Below, piece after piece: positions 50,901-64,000 of a stretch of 64,000 bases of DNA. The first letter of the stretch is position 1. Every line of letters starts with the position of its first letter. Source of the stretch: Ramazzottius varieornatus (taxonomy: Eukaryota > Tardigrada > Eutardigrada > Parachela > Ramazzottiidae); NCBI GenBank assembly GCA_001949185.1, contig BDGG01000004.1, positions 3,691,777 through 3,755,776 on the forward strand, in the 5' to 3' direction. A model generated the notes under the pieces. The model had not been told where the DNA came from. It ran no database searches and was given only the letters and a program-made list of their open reading frames with translations. The position numbers were made by a program, and so were the translations under genes.

Positions 50901-53900
50901 CGTCCGGTTTCCCGGGAAGCTGTTGTTCACAAAAGGCACGAAACTGAAAACAGAAAAGTTCCAAATCAGCACTGAGATCAGAGACCTCCAACGAACACTC
51001 ACTGCTGAAATGCCAGTCGTCACAATGGGACAAGTCAGCCATTATACCTGGTGCAACGTTTGCAGGTTCAGAGCATCTTTTATACACCTCTCCTGTTCTG
51101 GTGTGAGCGTAATGGATGATCCTTCTTCGCTTACGGTCGACGACTCTGCGGAATCTGTTCTTCTCTTTACTTGCAGTTCTTCCGATTCCCGCCTGAATTA
51201 AAACCCATAACAAGACTTATTAGCTTTAACATTGACCGAAATCAAAAAGATGTAAGTGTCTAAAAAATTCGCCCATAATTACCCATTTTCTTCCGGCGTT
51301 TGCCGGTCGCGCTTATGTGCTTCTATATAGGGCTTGAACAGCGGACACAGGATATCCAGGAGATCCACAAAGCGAATCATGGCGTCTTCTTTGCTCATAT
51401 CACCCAAACTTGCCCAGGCTTGCCTGCAAAAAGGAAGAACCGCTAGAGAAGGCATATAAGGTCGTAACACCCGAGCAAAAAAGGACAACCGAAACGGCAC
51501 TATCGAACACGACAGGATGATTTCTTTCGCGCAGTTTACATGCTGAAGTGAAATTGACAAAAAGCACTTTGGCAGACAATAAAGAAGGAACCATCTGCTA
51601 CCGAACCAGCCAATATATCCTCCCTGATTCCGACATTGTCAACATGAAAAGCGACGGACGCACAGGGTAAATGCAATTAGTCATCAAAAGGGAAAAAAGT
51701 GCTTCATTTGCTCCTGATGAAGTTTCACTTGATGTGCACCGGCGAAAACAATCTAAGAAGTCTCATGCTTCGAAACATCAATCACTCTGCACGACCTTCA
51801 TATTTGACACCAGTTTCCCATAAGTCTTGGACGAGATGTAATTTCAGTACTATGGACCCCAGTTTGCTGTCAACTTGCGCAAAAGTAATGTAAAACATTT
51901 TAAATTCCGAAGTTGATATTACTTCCGGGTGTACTTTTCTCCACAAGGGACCTGTTCGCCTGTGAGACCGAAAGCAGATACTACCGAAAAAAGAGTTTTT
52001 CGTTTAATAAATCACGAGGCAAATGTCAAGATTAATAAACAATGACATTTGGACAGGCAACAGAGCATGACATATAGTAGTGCTGTTTACATAGTAAGCG
52101 GATCATGACCATCCCAAAATTGAAGCGTTCAGCCCAATATCGGATCCAGCAGCATAGTTACCCAACTCGATCGCGACAAACAAGTCCCAATTTTTATGGC
52201 ATTACATTGAATCGAAATATCATCCTGTCATTCAACATTATCCTCGTATCGATAGACCGTTAGGCCAAGCGAAATCTCTGGAGAACTTCCTTATCTTCCG
52301 CTACTCCAGAAAACAACAGTTTCGCCCTCCCACTTGATTCCCATTCGAAAATTCACAATCAGGTTTCGCACGATCTTTTCACGTGAAACCGAACTGCGGT
52401 CGTACCAAGTTCTCTTTAATCTTCGGAAAAATACGCGGAAGTAGAAAGTTTACCTCGGTAAGATATTAGTTCTGTGTCGACTGAAACAAGGAAGTAATTT
52501 CAGAAACATACAGCTGAAAGATCGGAGAGCGAAAAACCCGATGGTTCTTCACATAGGAAGGTCCGAGTAGAAACGACCAGCAAATCGTCTATGCAATCTT
52601 AGAAACTAACTGCAGATTCAACTTCACTTGGGATTGTATAAACGACGCTAGCGGCGTGAGCGGTAAATCTCAAGACCGTTCAATCAGAATGTGCTCCTTC
52701 CGGCAACCGTTAAAAGTGCATGCAGCAAGCATTTCCGGAAACAGGACCCACTAAAGCGAAAGAAAGACTAGAAACAGCCGTCCATAAAGTTACTAACGAT
52801 CTGGGGGCACATATACGCACCCAGAACCATCTCATAGGCCAACCGTTCGAAGTGCTGCATCGCAGCAGGAGGTCTGGAGCGAGCAGCGTAGTTAACGCTA
52901 AACCACGCCTTTCGCGCGACGGGAGAACATAAACTACACACTGGCTAGTTCTGCTTCGAACAACCATGTTCAATCGCACACAGATTCATCACGAAGAAAT
53001 CATAATTGCTGTCGTTCACCACTACTATAATTGCAGCTCGCACCGTTCTCCTTACTCGCTACTGTCGCGGTCACCCAAAAGCCCGTTCATCCCGATGTAT
53101 TTTTTGAGTGCTCGCAAATTCAGAGTGGCGCTACCAAAAGAGACGTTTCTAATTATCTCGGAGGGATGCCAGTTCATTAATTTCGGACTAATGGAAAATT
53201 TTGCTTTTCCTGGTTTAGGTTGTACGTGCTTCCGGGTTCTGGATTCAGCTCCTGGCGCTAGCAGCTAGAAACCGATAAGGCGAATACCCCTAACACGTTG
53301 GTAGAACCGGCAAGAAGAGCGTACTGCTGTAGACTATTGTAGAGTAATTGGCCGTGGCAATCTGTGACGAAAGTCTTATCTTGTCAAACGCCATGTAGGC
53401 TGATGTCACAGCGATGCTGCTGACTACCGTGTCTACCCACGTGGCGACTTTCACATTCAGCCGACAGACCACTTGAAGTTTCTCACCAGCAAACTATCGA
53501 TGTCGATAGCCTAAGCAGTCAGCCACCTCTGTGGAAAGAGCTCCAGCCTGAAACGACAGCTTCAAACTGCAAAAATAAACCATCGTCCGCAAATAGACAC
53601 CGGTAAGTCAAACACGAACAACGGAAAGCGCCAAGACCAGCCTAGCCAAGATCCCCCCGATACATCTTTCCTCTTTCACCATTTCACGTAAGCCGGAATT
53701 ACCTCTCGACGGAATATCCGAACGAAGGCACTCAGACTTCCAACTGAAGAGTCCAACCATTCACGTATAGCATGCCGCATAAACTAACCTGACGATCGAC
53801 GGCCACTATAGTCCTACGAGTCGTTGATAGTCCTGCTGACCGTCGTGCTGGCATCGTATTTGCGTTCGACCGAGTATAATTCAGAGTTTTCTTACAGCAT

Positions 53901-54276
53901 GACTACCTGCGATCGTTTCCGATGACGTCGAGAAATCCCGGGTTTTCTTTGCCAGGTCGGAATGGTCCATGAGTACTTTGTTTCGTGTAGGCCACCAGCC
54001 GGACTTTGTCCTTGTAGGGAATATGTAGGGGCACTTTTCCATTATTTTCTAGAAAACGAAACCAGAAATATTATGCGACTTTGTTTGCCCGAGCAGCGCC
54101 TGTCATGTACCTTTGTAGAATGCGAGACCCAGCCTGTAAACGACAGTGACAGGCAGGCCCCACTTATCCTCAAACGAGAACGTTTCCGGTTGGCCATTTG
54201 GTACGGTTTCCGTGTCCTCAGGTATCACAGAAAATTCTACCGATCCCAGTCCATCGTGGTACGCGTTGATGGCCAT
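47926..54276 (-). CDS. ACBD3: Golgi scaffold protein ACBD3 (GCP60), ACBP plus GOLD domains
   Basis: Exons assembled by frame and family order. Exon 1, 54276-54111, contains [19 protein letters not shown]. Exon 2, 54048-53907, contains [17 protein letters not shown] and [10 protein letters not shown]. The exon from about 51425 contains [20 protein letters not shown]. Together these form the acyl-CoA-binding domain. An exon at about 51184-51047 ([16 protein letters not shown]) and one ending near 50890 ([15 protein letters not shown]) lead into the Gln-rich region [18 protein letters not shown] at about 49150. The GOLD domain follows: [50 protein letters not shown], an acidic stretch, then [18 protein letters not shown] and the strictly conserved end [13 protein letters not shown]3 tethers giantin/golgins and recruits PI4KB on Golgi membranes. 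Two introns are exceptionally long for this window (about 2.5 and 1.7 kb). Confidence 0.93.
48408..48526. mobile_element. MITE-like palindromic element, family A variant, copy 3
   Basis: In an ACBD3 intron. Ends are TGGGAGACTGGCAAACGAAA and its inverse TTTCGTTTGTCGACCTCCCA. The centre keeps CTGGCGCACG and TGTGCACATC, diverged from the other copies. No open frame. Confidence 0.75.
49153..50889 (-). other. Long ACBD3 intron with simple repeats
   Basis: About 1.74 kb between the exon ending GKPDE and the exon starting [12 protein letters not shown]. It contains a CA/GA dinucleotide run near 49407-49431 and an 18-nt tandem duplication of TTTACCCGCTTTTC near 49860-49892. Open frames on both strands around 49430-49800 have no recognised similarity; a nested gene is not supported. 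Confidence 0.6.
51426..53906 (-). other. Long ACBD3 intron splitting the ACBP domain
   Basis: About 2.5 kb, far longer than the 50-150 nt introns typical here, separating [10 protein letters not shown] from [10 protein letters not shown]. The junction is fixed by the AG|G arginine codon. Short open frames inside show no family similarity; no repeat family was recognised. Confidence 0.65.
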
Positions 54277-55349
54277 CGCAAGCTTGCTTAACCAGGCTCA
54301 GATATAGGTTCCGATTGTTGGCTTCAGGACTGCTGATGCTGCGTTAGTCGAGGAAGAAACGGGATACCCCAGGAGACTACTGTACTCGTAAAACGAAATC
54401 AAATCATCAGACTTTGTTTCTCACTTTCTGATCTCCTGCTTCGGTTTCCACCAAACGGAACCGCGCGATCATCGACGAACATGCCACCGGACGGTAGATC
54501 TGTAAGGTGAGCTCTGGTATCCCAGCAGTAGGCGAAGGAGGCGGAAGAGCGGAGCGTAGAAACATCGACAACGTAGTGCAATCAAATCCGTATTCCGTAA
54601 GTCAGAAATCTAGATCACAACAGAAAGCCTTCAAGCCGGCGCGTTCAGTTGATTGCTTCGATGGTTGCCTTCAGCAGATCGCCACGTCTAAATTTTGAGA
54701 AAAACGCTTCTGACTCAGCCCTTGGGGGTGTGACTATCAGGCGGGGGCATGTGATATGGCCCAAGGGTTTTCACTGGAACTCTAATTCGAATGAATGGCA
54801 GTTGGCAGCCCACCACAAGACCACCACAAAAGGGACCGCCTTTATCGGTTCAGTCGGTTTTCTGGCATAGTCTACCCTTTGATTGATGTTTCTACTGTTT
54901 GAGCTTACCTGTTGATGAATCAGCTGGTTATGAATGGGAATTTGTCGTACCTTTAGCCTTTTCCTCTCCATCTTCGTTAGCTATTCCTAAAGCACTTTAC
55001 ACTTTACTTTGCAGATCCTCATCCGTCTACATCTGTGGGACATTGTGTGAGATCTAAGAACCCGAAGAAGACCGCTGCGCTCCTTGTTCTTACGTTTGGT
55101 GAACGTCACAGCCTCACCGGTAATGTCTGCATAGTCACATAAGTTTGCCATCCTACTTTAATCTACGTACTGTAATGCTTCTTGAATCTCACGCACTGAC
55201 GTTACCATGCGCGCTACTTTTACGGGTGTAGTACTCATATAGTGCACAAGGGGTGTGACGTAAGTGCGTGAGATTCAAGAAGCATTACAGTAGTGTATGA
55301 TAACTCTACTCCCAGTTGTAACTTGAAGAATATATTCTGTAGGTACATA
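54277..55349. promoter_or_regulatory. Divergent region ACBD3/CDK
   Basis: 1.07 kb between start codons facing away from each other. The CDK-proximal side contains the inverted-repeat element at 55168-55292. Open frames inside are without family similarity. An acceptor-like TTCTGTAG lies just before the CDK ATG, so an untranslated exon is possible. Confidence 0.45.
55168..55292. mobile_element. MITE with perfect 30-bp terminal inverted repeats (family B)
   Basis: The left end (55168-55197, starting TACTGTAATGCTTCTTGAAT) and the right end (55263-55292) are exact inverse complements over 30 nt, extending to 38 nt with two mismatches. The ends read TA-CTGTAATG and CATTACAG-TA, fitting a TA target duplication of the Tc1/mariner type. 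Total 125 bp, no coding capacity. It lies 58 bp upstream of the CDK start codon. The inner arms include TGACGTTA and TGACGTAA, close to CRE sites. Confidence 0.9.
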
Positions 55350-57100
<1,751 letters not shown>

Positions 57101-57606
57101 GGTACTTCCTTCGTAAAAGTCCACTCTGGGATCTTTTGCTTAGGTCTCGGGACCCTTTCAGTTCCCTCCGGCTGGACCTCTCTTCCCCTGCGGTTTTGCA
57201 TACTCGCTCCATTTTTCAAGTCTTGTATTATAGTACCAGTCACAAGTGTACTTAACGCTTGCATGAGACAAGTCGGGGATGGTTTTTTCCGAGATTCTGT
57301 CTGAGTTCTGTTTGCAGCTTACAGTACCGACTTTTGTGCTCAGCCAAAAACCGTTTTTACGCGAAGGGAAAATTGTTGTACTTCTGATAACATCATCACC
57401 AAAATGACCAAAGTATTGAATATCACCGTGGAGCTGAAAGTTCATTTCCAGGCAGATGCCAGTAACACTCGGTGGAGATCACTAGAAGCGGATAGAACAG
57501 GTAAAACGGTTCTCCAGAATATATGAACATCAAGCTCGTACGTTTCGTTTAATAGAGGAACTTCGTACAAGTTTTGAGTAACGGACTAAGAGTATTTTGG
57601 TGCCAG
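57101..57606. other. Convergent spacer between the CDK and the unrecognised gene
   Basis: About 500 bp between converging stops. Nothing beyond presumed 3' UTRs is seen. Confidence 0.45.
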
Positions 57607-59984
57607 TCAGGAATGTACAATTTCCTCCGAGATCTGCTTTAAGTCTTGCGGAACCTCCACTTCTCCAGGTCCGAAGGGGACCTTGAAGCCTTCACCCACC
57701 TTTACTTCCGTCCGCATCTTTGCGCCCGCGTGTTGTTGAATCTGGTTCTTGATATACATCTTGCCGGAAGCGAAGTCCTTGATCAATCTGTCAGCAGCCT
57801 GCTTGTCGTCAAAGACGAAGTAGAAGCATATCCTGTAAGCGCCACGTTAGCTTTTGCCGCTGTAATGTCCAATGGGACGTCGGCAAATGAACCGCATATG
57901 ATCGTTGTGTCACGTCGCGCACGTTCTCATTGTTATTGGCTTAAAATGTGCGCCACTTGGAAAACCGACTATGTTCAAGTCATTTGCCGGCGTTCCATAT
58001 CATGACCATATGCTCGTTACAAATTACGAAGGATAGCACTGTGCCAATAGTCGGCCGCCCTTACCCGCCAAGCGTATCGAACGAAAGGTAATAGTTGAGA
58101 AGAATCTCTGTGACTGCTTTTCCATATGCTTTCCCGTACGTGTCGACAAAACGTTTGAGCTCTACGTTCCTGAAGTTATCAAGCGTATTCGTACGCTTCA
58201 AAGCTTGCTGTTCGTCGCCAACCGTCATGACGAAGACATCATAGAACTGGATAGTTTCCTGCATGTCGGCACGTTTCGGGTCTCGTTTCACCAGAAACTC
58301 AATTGGATCTCGGTTACGACTGATGTCGTCGTACTGCGCATCGCTGGAGATGTCTGGATCTTTATACCATCGCTCATCTAACAAAACAGACACGAATCGT
58401 GAAAGTAATTAACTCCTTCAAGAGCTGCACGCAAGATACGAAAGCCAAATGTCATACCGGGTTGTGCCTCTATAACCTGTTGTTCCTTTAGACGAATGAC
58501 CCGAAGATCTTCCGGGAAAATGGGAACTGCATGGACACTTGCGTCTTTATATACGTACGGCCCGCACACCGTATCCAGGTTCTGGACAAAGGCGTCCCGT
58601 TCTCGCTGACTAGGAGTGAACAGCTGCCAAACACGTCTATAGGAAAAACATACTAGTTGGTAAGAAACACAGCCTAGATCCAAGACTAGTACTCGTACTC
58701 TAGATCCAGGCTACTACCAGGCGAAGGCGAGAACTTACGGTTGGACGACTTTATGTCGGAAGCTCTTGACTTCCATCCCCAGTTTCTCCCGCATAGGTTC
58801 CATCCACTTGTTGATTTTCTCCTGAGTGCAACCGTAAAACTCATTTCACAACTGATATTGACAGAGTTAGTATCGCTAAGATTCGAACATGGGAAGTGAA
58901 CTAGGAGGTCGGCAAATGAGTTGAACATGATGGCTGTCTCAACCGGCTTATCGGCTGGAATTGCGCGCCTTTTGGGAAACCGATCATGTTCAAATCATCT
59001 GCCGACGCCCCGATAGATCTGGCTTCTAATTTGACCAGCGTGCCTTTTCAAAGATCGCACGGTAGTCGGAAGGAAGGTAAATCAGGGGTGGAGTAGATGT
59101 CGTGGCGGTGTTTGAAGCTGCAGGCATGGGAAGGCACATGGCGGACAGAAAGTTTGGACTGGAAACCCGCCCCTTCGTACTGCTCATTGTGCAGCGCTTT
59201 TGCCACCATTGCGGCCTCTGAAGAGGCCAGCTGGATGGTATACTTTCGGGAATTACTGTTTAAGGAAAGTTATAGGAAAACTGTTGTTAGTGGACTACGA
59301 TATGGTTCACTGGAACTGTTTCCCAACTTACGGATTTGGCAAGTCGATAAAGTCTTCCAAATACTCCTCCAGCGCTCGATAGTCCGTCGCTGGCATCTTC
59401 TTCATCAGTCCATGTTGGTAGTCGAACTTGGCTAGAGCTACCACTTGACTGTCACATTCTTCCAGTCCGGCTGATCTTTCCGCGTCGACAGTCACCCAGA
59501 GTTCTTTCTTCAACCTGGCGATGGTGGGAATTTCGTCTTCTGTAAATTCAGTCAGCCGAGCCATCGCTTTCCCTCCAACAGCATCCGGTAGGGCCGCGTC
59601 TTCACATTTCTCGATGCAGTCCCGAGCCTCCTGTCCAGTGGAGAAGCCGACGATGAAACCTCTACAAGGCATACAAAGTTTGAATTAGAGATGGAAAAGG
59701 TTGGTGGTGAAACAAGACGACGGTACGTACTGCGCATAAGGAACAACTGTTCGGTAGCCTTTCTTCGTCTGTGGATTTTTGCCCTCCGCTGGAATTGCGG
59801 GATTAACTTTCTGGCGCCGAAGGAAATTGGCGGCCTTCTTCTGGAGTTCATTGGAATTCTGGAATACAGATAAACTTTCAGACCCGGATAACAGATGTTT
59901 CATGCTTGGAAAGATTCAAACTCATACCTTTTTGTTGATCATGCCGATGTAGACGCGATGCGTTGTTGTGGGAGCCGTGGCCAT
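57607..59984 (-). CDS. Unrecognised multi-exon protein with repeated alpha/beta (RRM-like?) segments
   Basis: Exons: 59984-59928 (MATAPTTTHRVYIGMINKK), one ending with VVPYAQ, one with FIVGFSTGQEARDCIEKCED to LEEYLEDFIDLPN, one with YTIQLASSEAAMVAKALHN to about 59080, one with EKINKWMEPMREKLGMEVKS at 58830-58740, one with RVWQLFTPSQRERDAFVQNL at 58635-58449, one with DERWYKDPDISSDAQYDD at 58380-58065, and a last one (CFYFVFDDKQAADRLIKDF) ending at stop 57607. All junctions fit in frame except the one between the exon ending near 59080 and EKINKW, where a small exon may be missing. The protein is about 480 residues, charged, with no signal peptide or membrane helix. Several segments show a beta-strand, helix with Ala/Glu, basic strand rhythm reminiscent of RRM folds, but without RNP motifs. 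No family recognised. Two introns hold MITE copies 5 and 6. Confidence 0.7.
57874..57996. mobile_element. MITE-like palindromic element, family A, copy 5
   Basis: In an intron of the unrecognised gene (58064-57839). Ends GGGACGTCGGCAAATGAA and TTCA...TCATTTGCCGGCGTTCC; inner GTGCGCCACTTGG conserved with copies 1, 2 and 4. Confidence 0.85.
58904..59011. mobile_element. MITE-like palindromic element, family A, copy 6
   Basis: In an intron of the unrecognised gene. Ends GGAGGTCGGCAAATGAGTTG and CATCTGCCGACGCCCC; the sub-terminal GAACATGAT pairs with ATCATGTTC. Closest to copy 5. Confidence 0.85.
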
Positions 59985-60781
59985 GGCCACGATGCGGCGA
60001 TGAAGTCCAGGTTCAGGAAGACACCTGAATTGAGCGAAGAACAGTGGAGGCACCGAGTGTCGGACACTTTCGGGTGGAAACGAACAGAAATCTTGGGTTT
60101 TTCTGCAGCTGAAGACAAAAGCTCAACACAACTACTAGTACTGTTCTCTGCCCTCTGGTCAGAATTGCTTGTCCGGGATCAAAGACTGGGGCGTACGAAA
60201 AGCCATAGGGAAGACCGGCGTTGTGACACTTGTGAGATCAGAGCCGGGGTGAAGCCCCGGAAGGCTGCGGGCCCGACCGTAAGCGAAGAGTACACAAATC
60301 AAGTGGCATTTCAATCAATGCTGAGAAGGTGTCAATCGTGTCAGACTCAAATTTCCAACCTCCATAATCCAGGTCATTTTCGATCTCTTCCTTCTGTCTC
60401 AAAAGCGAGGAAGTCTTTTGCTTTGCTCGAGCTGTCTCACATGTTACAACACGACTAGAGGAGGGACGTACCTTAATTTCAGTAAGAACGGTTCAAGGAG
60501 GGATCACTCGTTCCACGGTGAGTGATTCGCTGCATTCGTAACGCTGTTTGATTTTCTAGGCTGGTACCGTATGCACGAAGCATCTCCGCTTGACAACCTG
60601 CGTTCTTGTGCCTTTCGAAGTCTAATGGAATGTTGGAGTGATGTAGCCTTATCTATGGGAACATGTGGAGCTGTTGTGAGAAGATGAACCGATTGCATCC
60701 TGCGTTTCCATTACTTTCTCCAGTCACTTTCAAGCAGTTAAACGTTTCTTGGACATAGTCACACTAATTGCTCCAGTCATA
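59985..60781. promoter_or_regulatory. Divergent region between the unrecognised gene and BTBD9
   Basis: 797 bp between starts facing away from each other. A plus-strand open frame to 60458 is Arg/Ser-rich and without family similarity, probably chance or 5' UTR. No core promoter element stands out. Confidence 0.45.
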
Positions 60782-63700
60782 ATGAGCAGCTCGAACGGCA
60801 TGGATGAAGCTCCGAAGGAGATCAGCCACGCTGTCAGTTTAGTTTTGGACTTCAAAACGAAGCTTTTGGAGTCGGAAGAATTCAGCGATCTGGTTCTGAT
60901 CGTGGAGAATACACCTTTGAAGGTACACAGAGCTATCCTGGCCAGTCGAAGTGAATACTTCAGGTAAATATACCCATCGTTCAAGCAGGGAGGATCTTTG
61001 TACTGGCTGTCTTCAATTTCATAAACGCGGTCTTGTTTTACAGAGCGCTTCTGTATGGAGGTATGAAAGAAACCAAGCAAAACGAAATAGTCCTGCACGA
61101 CACGGACCTATCCACCTTCAAAATCTTGCTTGAGTATATCTACACGGCCACTGTCAATGTGTCAAAACTACGAGTAAGTCTTTGTCGTAGCCTTATTCAG
61201 CTGTATGCATCAACATTGAGATACGAGAGAAAGAACAGCTTTTTCTCGCTTGCAGGTAGAAGTGCTGGTTGGGTTGTTAGGTTTGACGAATCAGTATGGG
61301 TTCTCTGAGCTCGAGAAGGACCTGGTGCTATATATGAAGAATGTTCTAAATGGTGAGGGCTCTCACGCATCGAATCTTTGCCTGGAAGTGGGTCAGACCG
61401 TAGAAATGTGAAAATGTAATCTTGTGTGGTTGCAGTCAAGAATGTCTGCGCGGTGTATGAAGTATCATTCGGTTTCGGGATGCATGATTTAACTACTACA
61501 TGCCTTAAGGTGAGATAGCAAGCTCCTGCCCTTTATCTTGGTAGATAGGTGAATATACCAGACTTCGAGAGTCGTTATTGAGTCGTTATTTTTTGTAGTA
61601 TGTGGATCGCCATGCAAGGACTTTACTCCATTCGCGAGAGATTCTACATCTGAGTGCCGTAAGTCATAGTAATTTTCAATGGTCTTTTGTTGAGATCGGT
61701 CAGAATGCTACGCCAGGCAAAGCGATGGGTTTTACTGTAATTAGTTTGCAAGATTTGGTAAAAGAGCTCTTGGATGTTCTGTCTTCAGGTTCTGACAGGC
61801 GAAACCATACGAGTAGTTATGATATAATGTTGATATGCTTTGCAGTCTGCTTTGAAGCATATTCTTGTTCGCGACACTTTATGCGCCAGCGAAAGCGATA
61901 TCTTCGATCTGGTTCGCGAGTGGTGTTCCGTCAATGTCGATGACATGGAGGGGAAAGACATACTGAGCAGTACAGTCCGTTGGGATCTCTTGAGCACCGA
62001 AGAGCTCGTCAATCGCGTTCGGCAGTCCAATCTGATTCCAGGCGATAAGATTCTGGTTAGTGACATCACATCCGGCCTGTATTCATAGCCAGAAGCCTTT
62101 TCCCTTTCTGTGCAGGATGTACTGGCAAGCAAGATGCGTGCTGGAAGCGCACTGCAGTCGAAACTTCGCGGATTTTGCGGTACGAGTGACGCTTTTAGCG
62201 TCTTCGTTTCACTGCCATCGCAAACCGAAAGTGAATTATACTGCAAGTCTACTGAATATGTTGTAGATCCAAGCGTCAACGTGGCCACTTCCGAACTGAA
62301 AGCCACGGTGATCCGTGGTGAAATGAGCGGATCTCTCCTAGACGGAGATGTGACGGTAATTCATCATTGCCAGTTTGCCATTGTGTGGTTTTAGTAGTCT
62401 GCCCCAATAGTTGACTTTGTGTGACCACAACCGATATCAGGCTTCTTATGTACTCATTCGACTTCCTTTCGCACAGAACTTCGGGATGGACCACGGTTAC
62501 ACCCGACATGTGATACCGGACAAACAAGATGCGGATAAGTCGCCTTGCATCCATGTGAAATTGGGAATGCCGGTTTGTCATACTGCCTTACGCTAAAAAC
62601 ATCTAAAGGTTTCGGTGATCCAGTTACGTCTTGGTCTCATTTGCCCATGATCCTGTAGTGCATAATTAACCACCTCCGCTTGCTGCTGTGGGATAAGGTA
62701 AGGCATCGTTTAAAACCTGTGCACGGTATATGCACCAACTGCTACTCTATCGAAATACTTGATCGAGGTCTTGTTCCAGGATCAGCGCTTCTACTCTTTT
62801 TACGTGGAGGTTTCGAACGACGGTACCAGCTGGAACCGCGTCATCGATTATCGCGACTACTTTTGCCGCTCGTGGCAAGAACTCTACTTCGCGACATGCA
62901 CGGTGCAGCACATAAAGGTACGGGTAGCCTACTTGAAGGTTTGCTATATTTGTCATACTGTGTACAGTAAGATTTGCAGCATATCTCATGTAAAGTTTTA
63001 ATGACAAGAGGAATAACCGACTCTTCGTGTTCAACCAACTATATGCAATGTTTCAGGTAACGGGAACAAGGAACACCACGGTACGTATTTTTGGTCTACT
63101 TTTGAATCATGGATCAAGTCCGATGCATGTGCTTTGAGATTGCACTTCGCAGAACCGTTCTTTTCACCTGGTGAAACTAGAAGCATTCTACTTGGAGACG
63201 GTGCCTGAGATACGTAGCTTTGGTGATGGATCTGGGTTTATCGGTGAGCACTTCCCTGAAGCACTGTACGGCAATAACGCTGCGCGAAGTCAGTGACAGA
63301 ACGACTGAGCTGACCGGTGTGACTTTTAGTACCTGTCGAAAATGTCATGACGCTTTCTACGGCGATCGTGACAGAAGGTGTTAGTCGAACGCGGAATGCG
63401 CTGATCAACGGGTCGCTTGAGTATGACTGGGACAATGGATATTGCTGTCACCAGGTAAAGTCCCTAAAGATTAGAGCGGGGTTTCCAGTCTATGGAAGCT
63501 TTCTTGGAATACCATCAACACAGACTATGTTTTCAGATTGGTAGTGGGGCAATCATGGTTGCTCTTAATCAGCCGTACATACTATCCAGCTTAAGGCTTC
63601 TTTTGTGGGATGTGGACCATCGCTTCTACACGTGAGTCCTCATCATCATCATATCAGGCCCTGCAAGCATGTCGGTCAATTTCGTCGCTATAAGAATTTG

Positions 63701-63898
63701 CGAGGATTCTGCTGTGTAACTCTCATGGAAAGTTTTCGGTTTGCAGGTACACCATACATAGTTCTGCCACTCAGAAAGACTGGCAACTCTTGGTTGATAC
63801 CCGGGATTCTCCTCGTCAGTCTTGGCAGTCACACAAGTTTCCGCCCAGACCCATTTCGTTCCTCAAGCTCACGGGCATCAGCAACACTGCCAATGAAG
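60782..63898 (+). CDS. BTBD9: BTB/POZ domain-containing protein 9, partial (3' end outside window)
   Basis: ATG 60782; first exon ends 60963. The BTB domain (FSDLVLIVENTPLKVHRAILASRSEYF, then RALLYGGMKE and LLEYIYTA) is followed by NQYGFSELEKDL and the BACK domain (HILVRDTLCASESDIFDLVREWC). Two discoidin/F5-8C-like repeats follow: GMDHGYTRHVIPDK with SYFVEVSNDGTSWNRVIDY and CRSWQELYF; then GVSRTRNALINGSLEYDWD, GYCCHQ and IGSGAIMVALNQPY with SPRQSWQSHKF and LTGISNTANE. Order and motifs match BTBD9 throughout. The protein is a putative Cullin-3 substrate adaptor linked to sleep and iron metabolism in flies and humans. The last visible exon ends at ATGAAG|GTAACA near 63898; the final exon is beyond the window. 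About a dozen exons with introns of 50-100 nt. Confidence 0.95.
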
Positions 63899-64000
63899 GT
63901 AACATAATGAAGTTCAAGCTAACACATGAAAAGATGAAAACGTGGTTCTAAGTTGAAACGCGATGCAACTTTTTATCTAGTGTTGAAGTTTGTGTGTCGA

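Noticed and set aside
59895-60458. A 187-codon plus-strand frame before BTBD9
   Set aside because: Antisense to the first exon of the unrecognised gene at its start, then low-information Arg/Ser sequence; no homology.

Overview
This is an intron-rich animal nuclear genome segment, not a prokaryotic one. Nearly every gene is split by short GT-AG introns, mostly 50-80 nt. The gene set is that of a bilaterian animal: ASCC3, VPS35, INO80, DEPDC5, NXF1, ACBD3, BTBD9, TSEN54, CMTR2, a calcium-regulated mitochondrial carrier, a RhoGAP and a CDK. Gene density is about one per 4 kb. Tiny introns and several genes often missing from nematodes (an inference from general knowledge) point to a compact ecdysozoan genome such as a tardigrade, but the sequence shown does not prove the taxon.

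Layout. 1-5.7 kb, all minus: 5'-part of CMTR2 (cut by the left edge), acylphosphatase, TSEN54, and a small acidic ORF that may be a separate gene or the TSEN54 5' exon. 6.1-8.3 kb plus: SCaMC-type ATP-Mg/Pi carrier. 9.5-10.4 kb plus: small four-pass membrane protein. 10.9-19.8 kb minus: ASCC3 helicase, with a perfect 60-bp minisatellite in one intron. 20.5-23.2 kb plus: VPS35. 24.0-25.3 kb plus: claudin-like four-pass protein with PPxY motifs. 26.1-28.7 kb plus: ARHGAP11-like RhoGAP. 30.4-37.2 kb plus: INO80. 37.4-44.0 kb minus: DEPDC5. 44.7-47.6 kb plus: NXF1. 47.9-54.3 kb minus: ACBD3. 55.3-57.1 kb plus: divergent CDK. 57.6-60.0 kb minus: an unrecognised multi-exon protein. 60.8 kb to the right edge plus: BTBD9 (3' end outside).

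The genes are unrelated housekeeping functions: mRNA capping and export, tRNA splicing, ribosome and DNA repair helicase, chromatin remodelling, mTORC1 control, retromer, Golgi scaffold. They are arranged largely in head-to-head and tail-to-tail pairs with short shared spacers. The most unusual material is in the non-coding part: at least six copies of one palindromic MITE-like family, all inside introns between 38 and 59 kb; a separate 125-bp element with perfect 30-bp terminal inverted repeats just upstream of the CDK start; and the intronic minisatellite. The least understood gene is the one at 57.6-60.0 kb. I saw no tRNA, rRNA, CRISPR or intact transposase gene.
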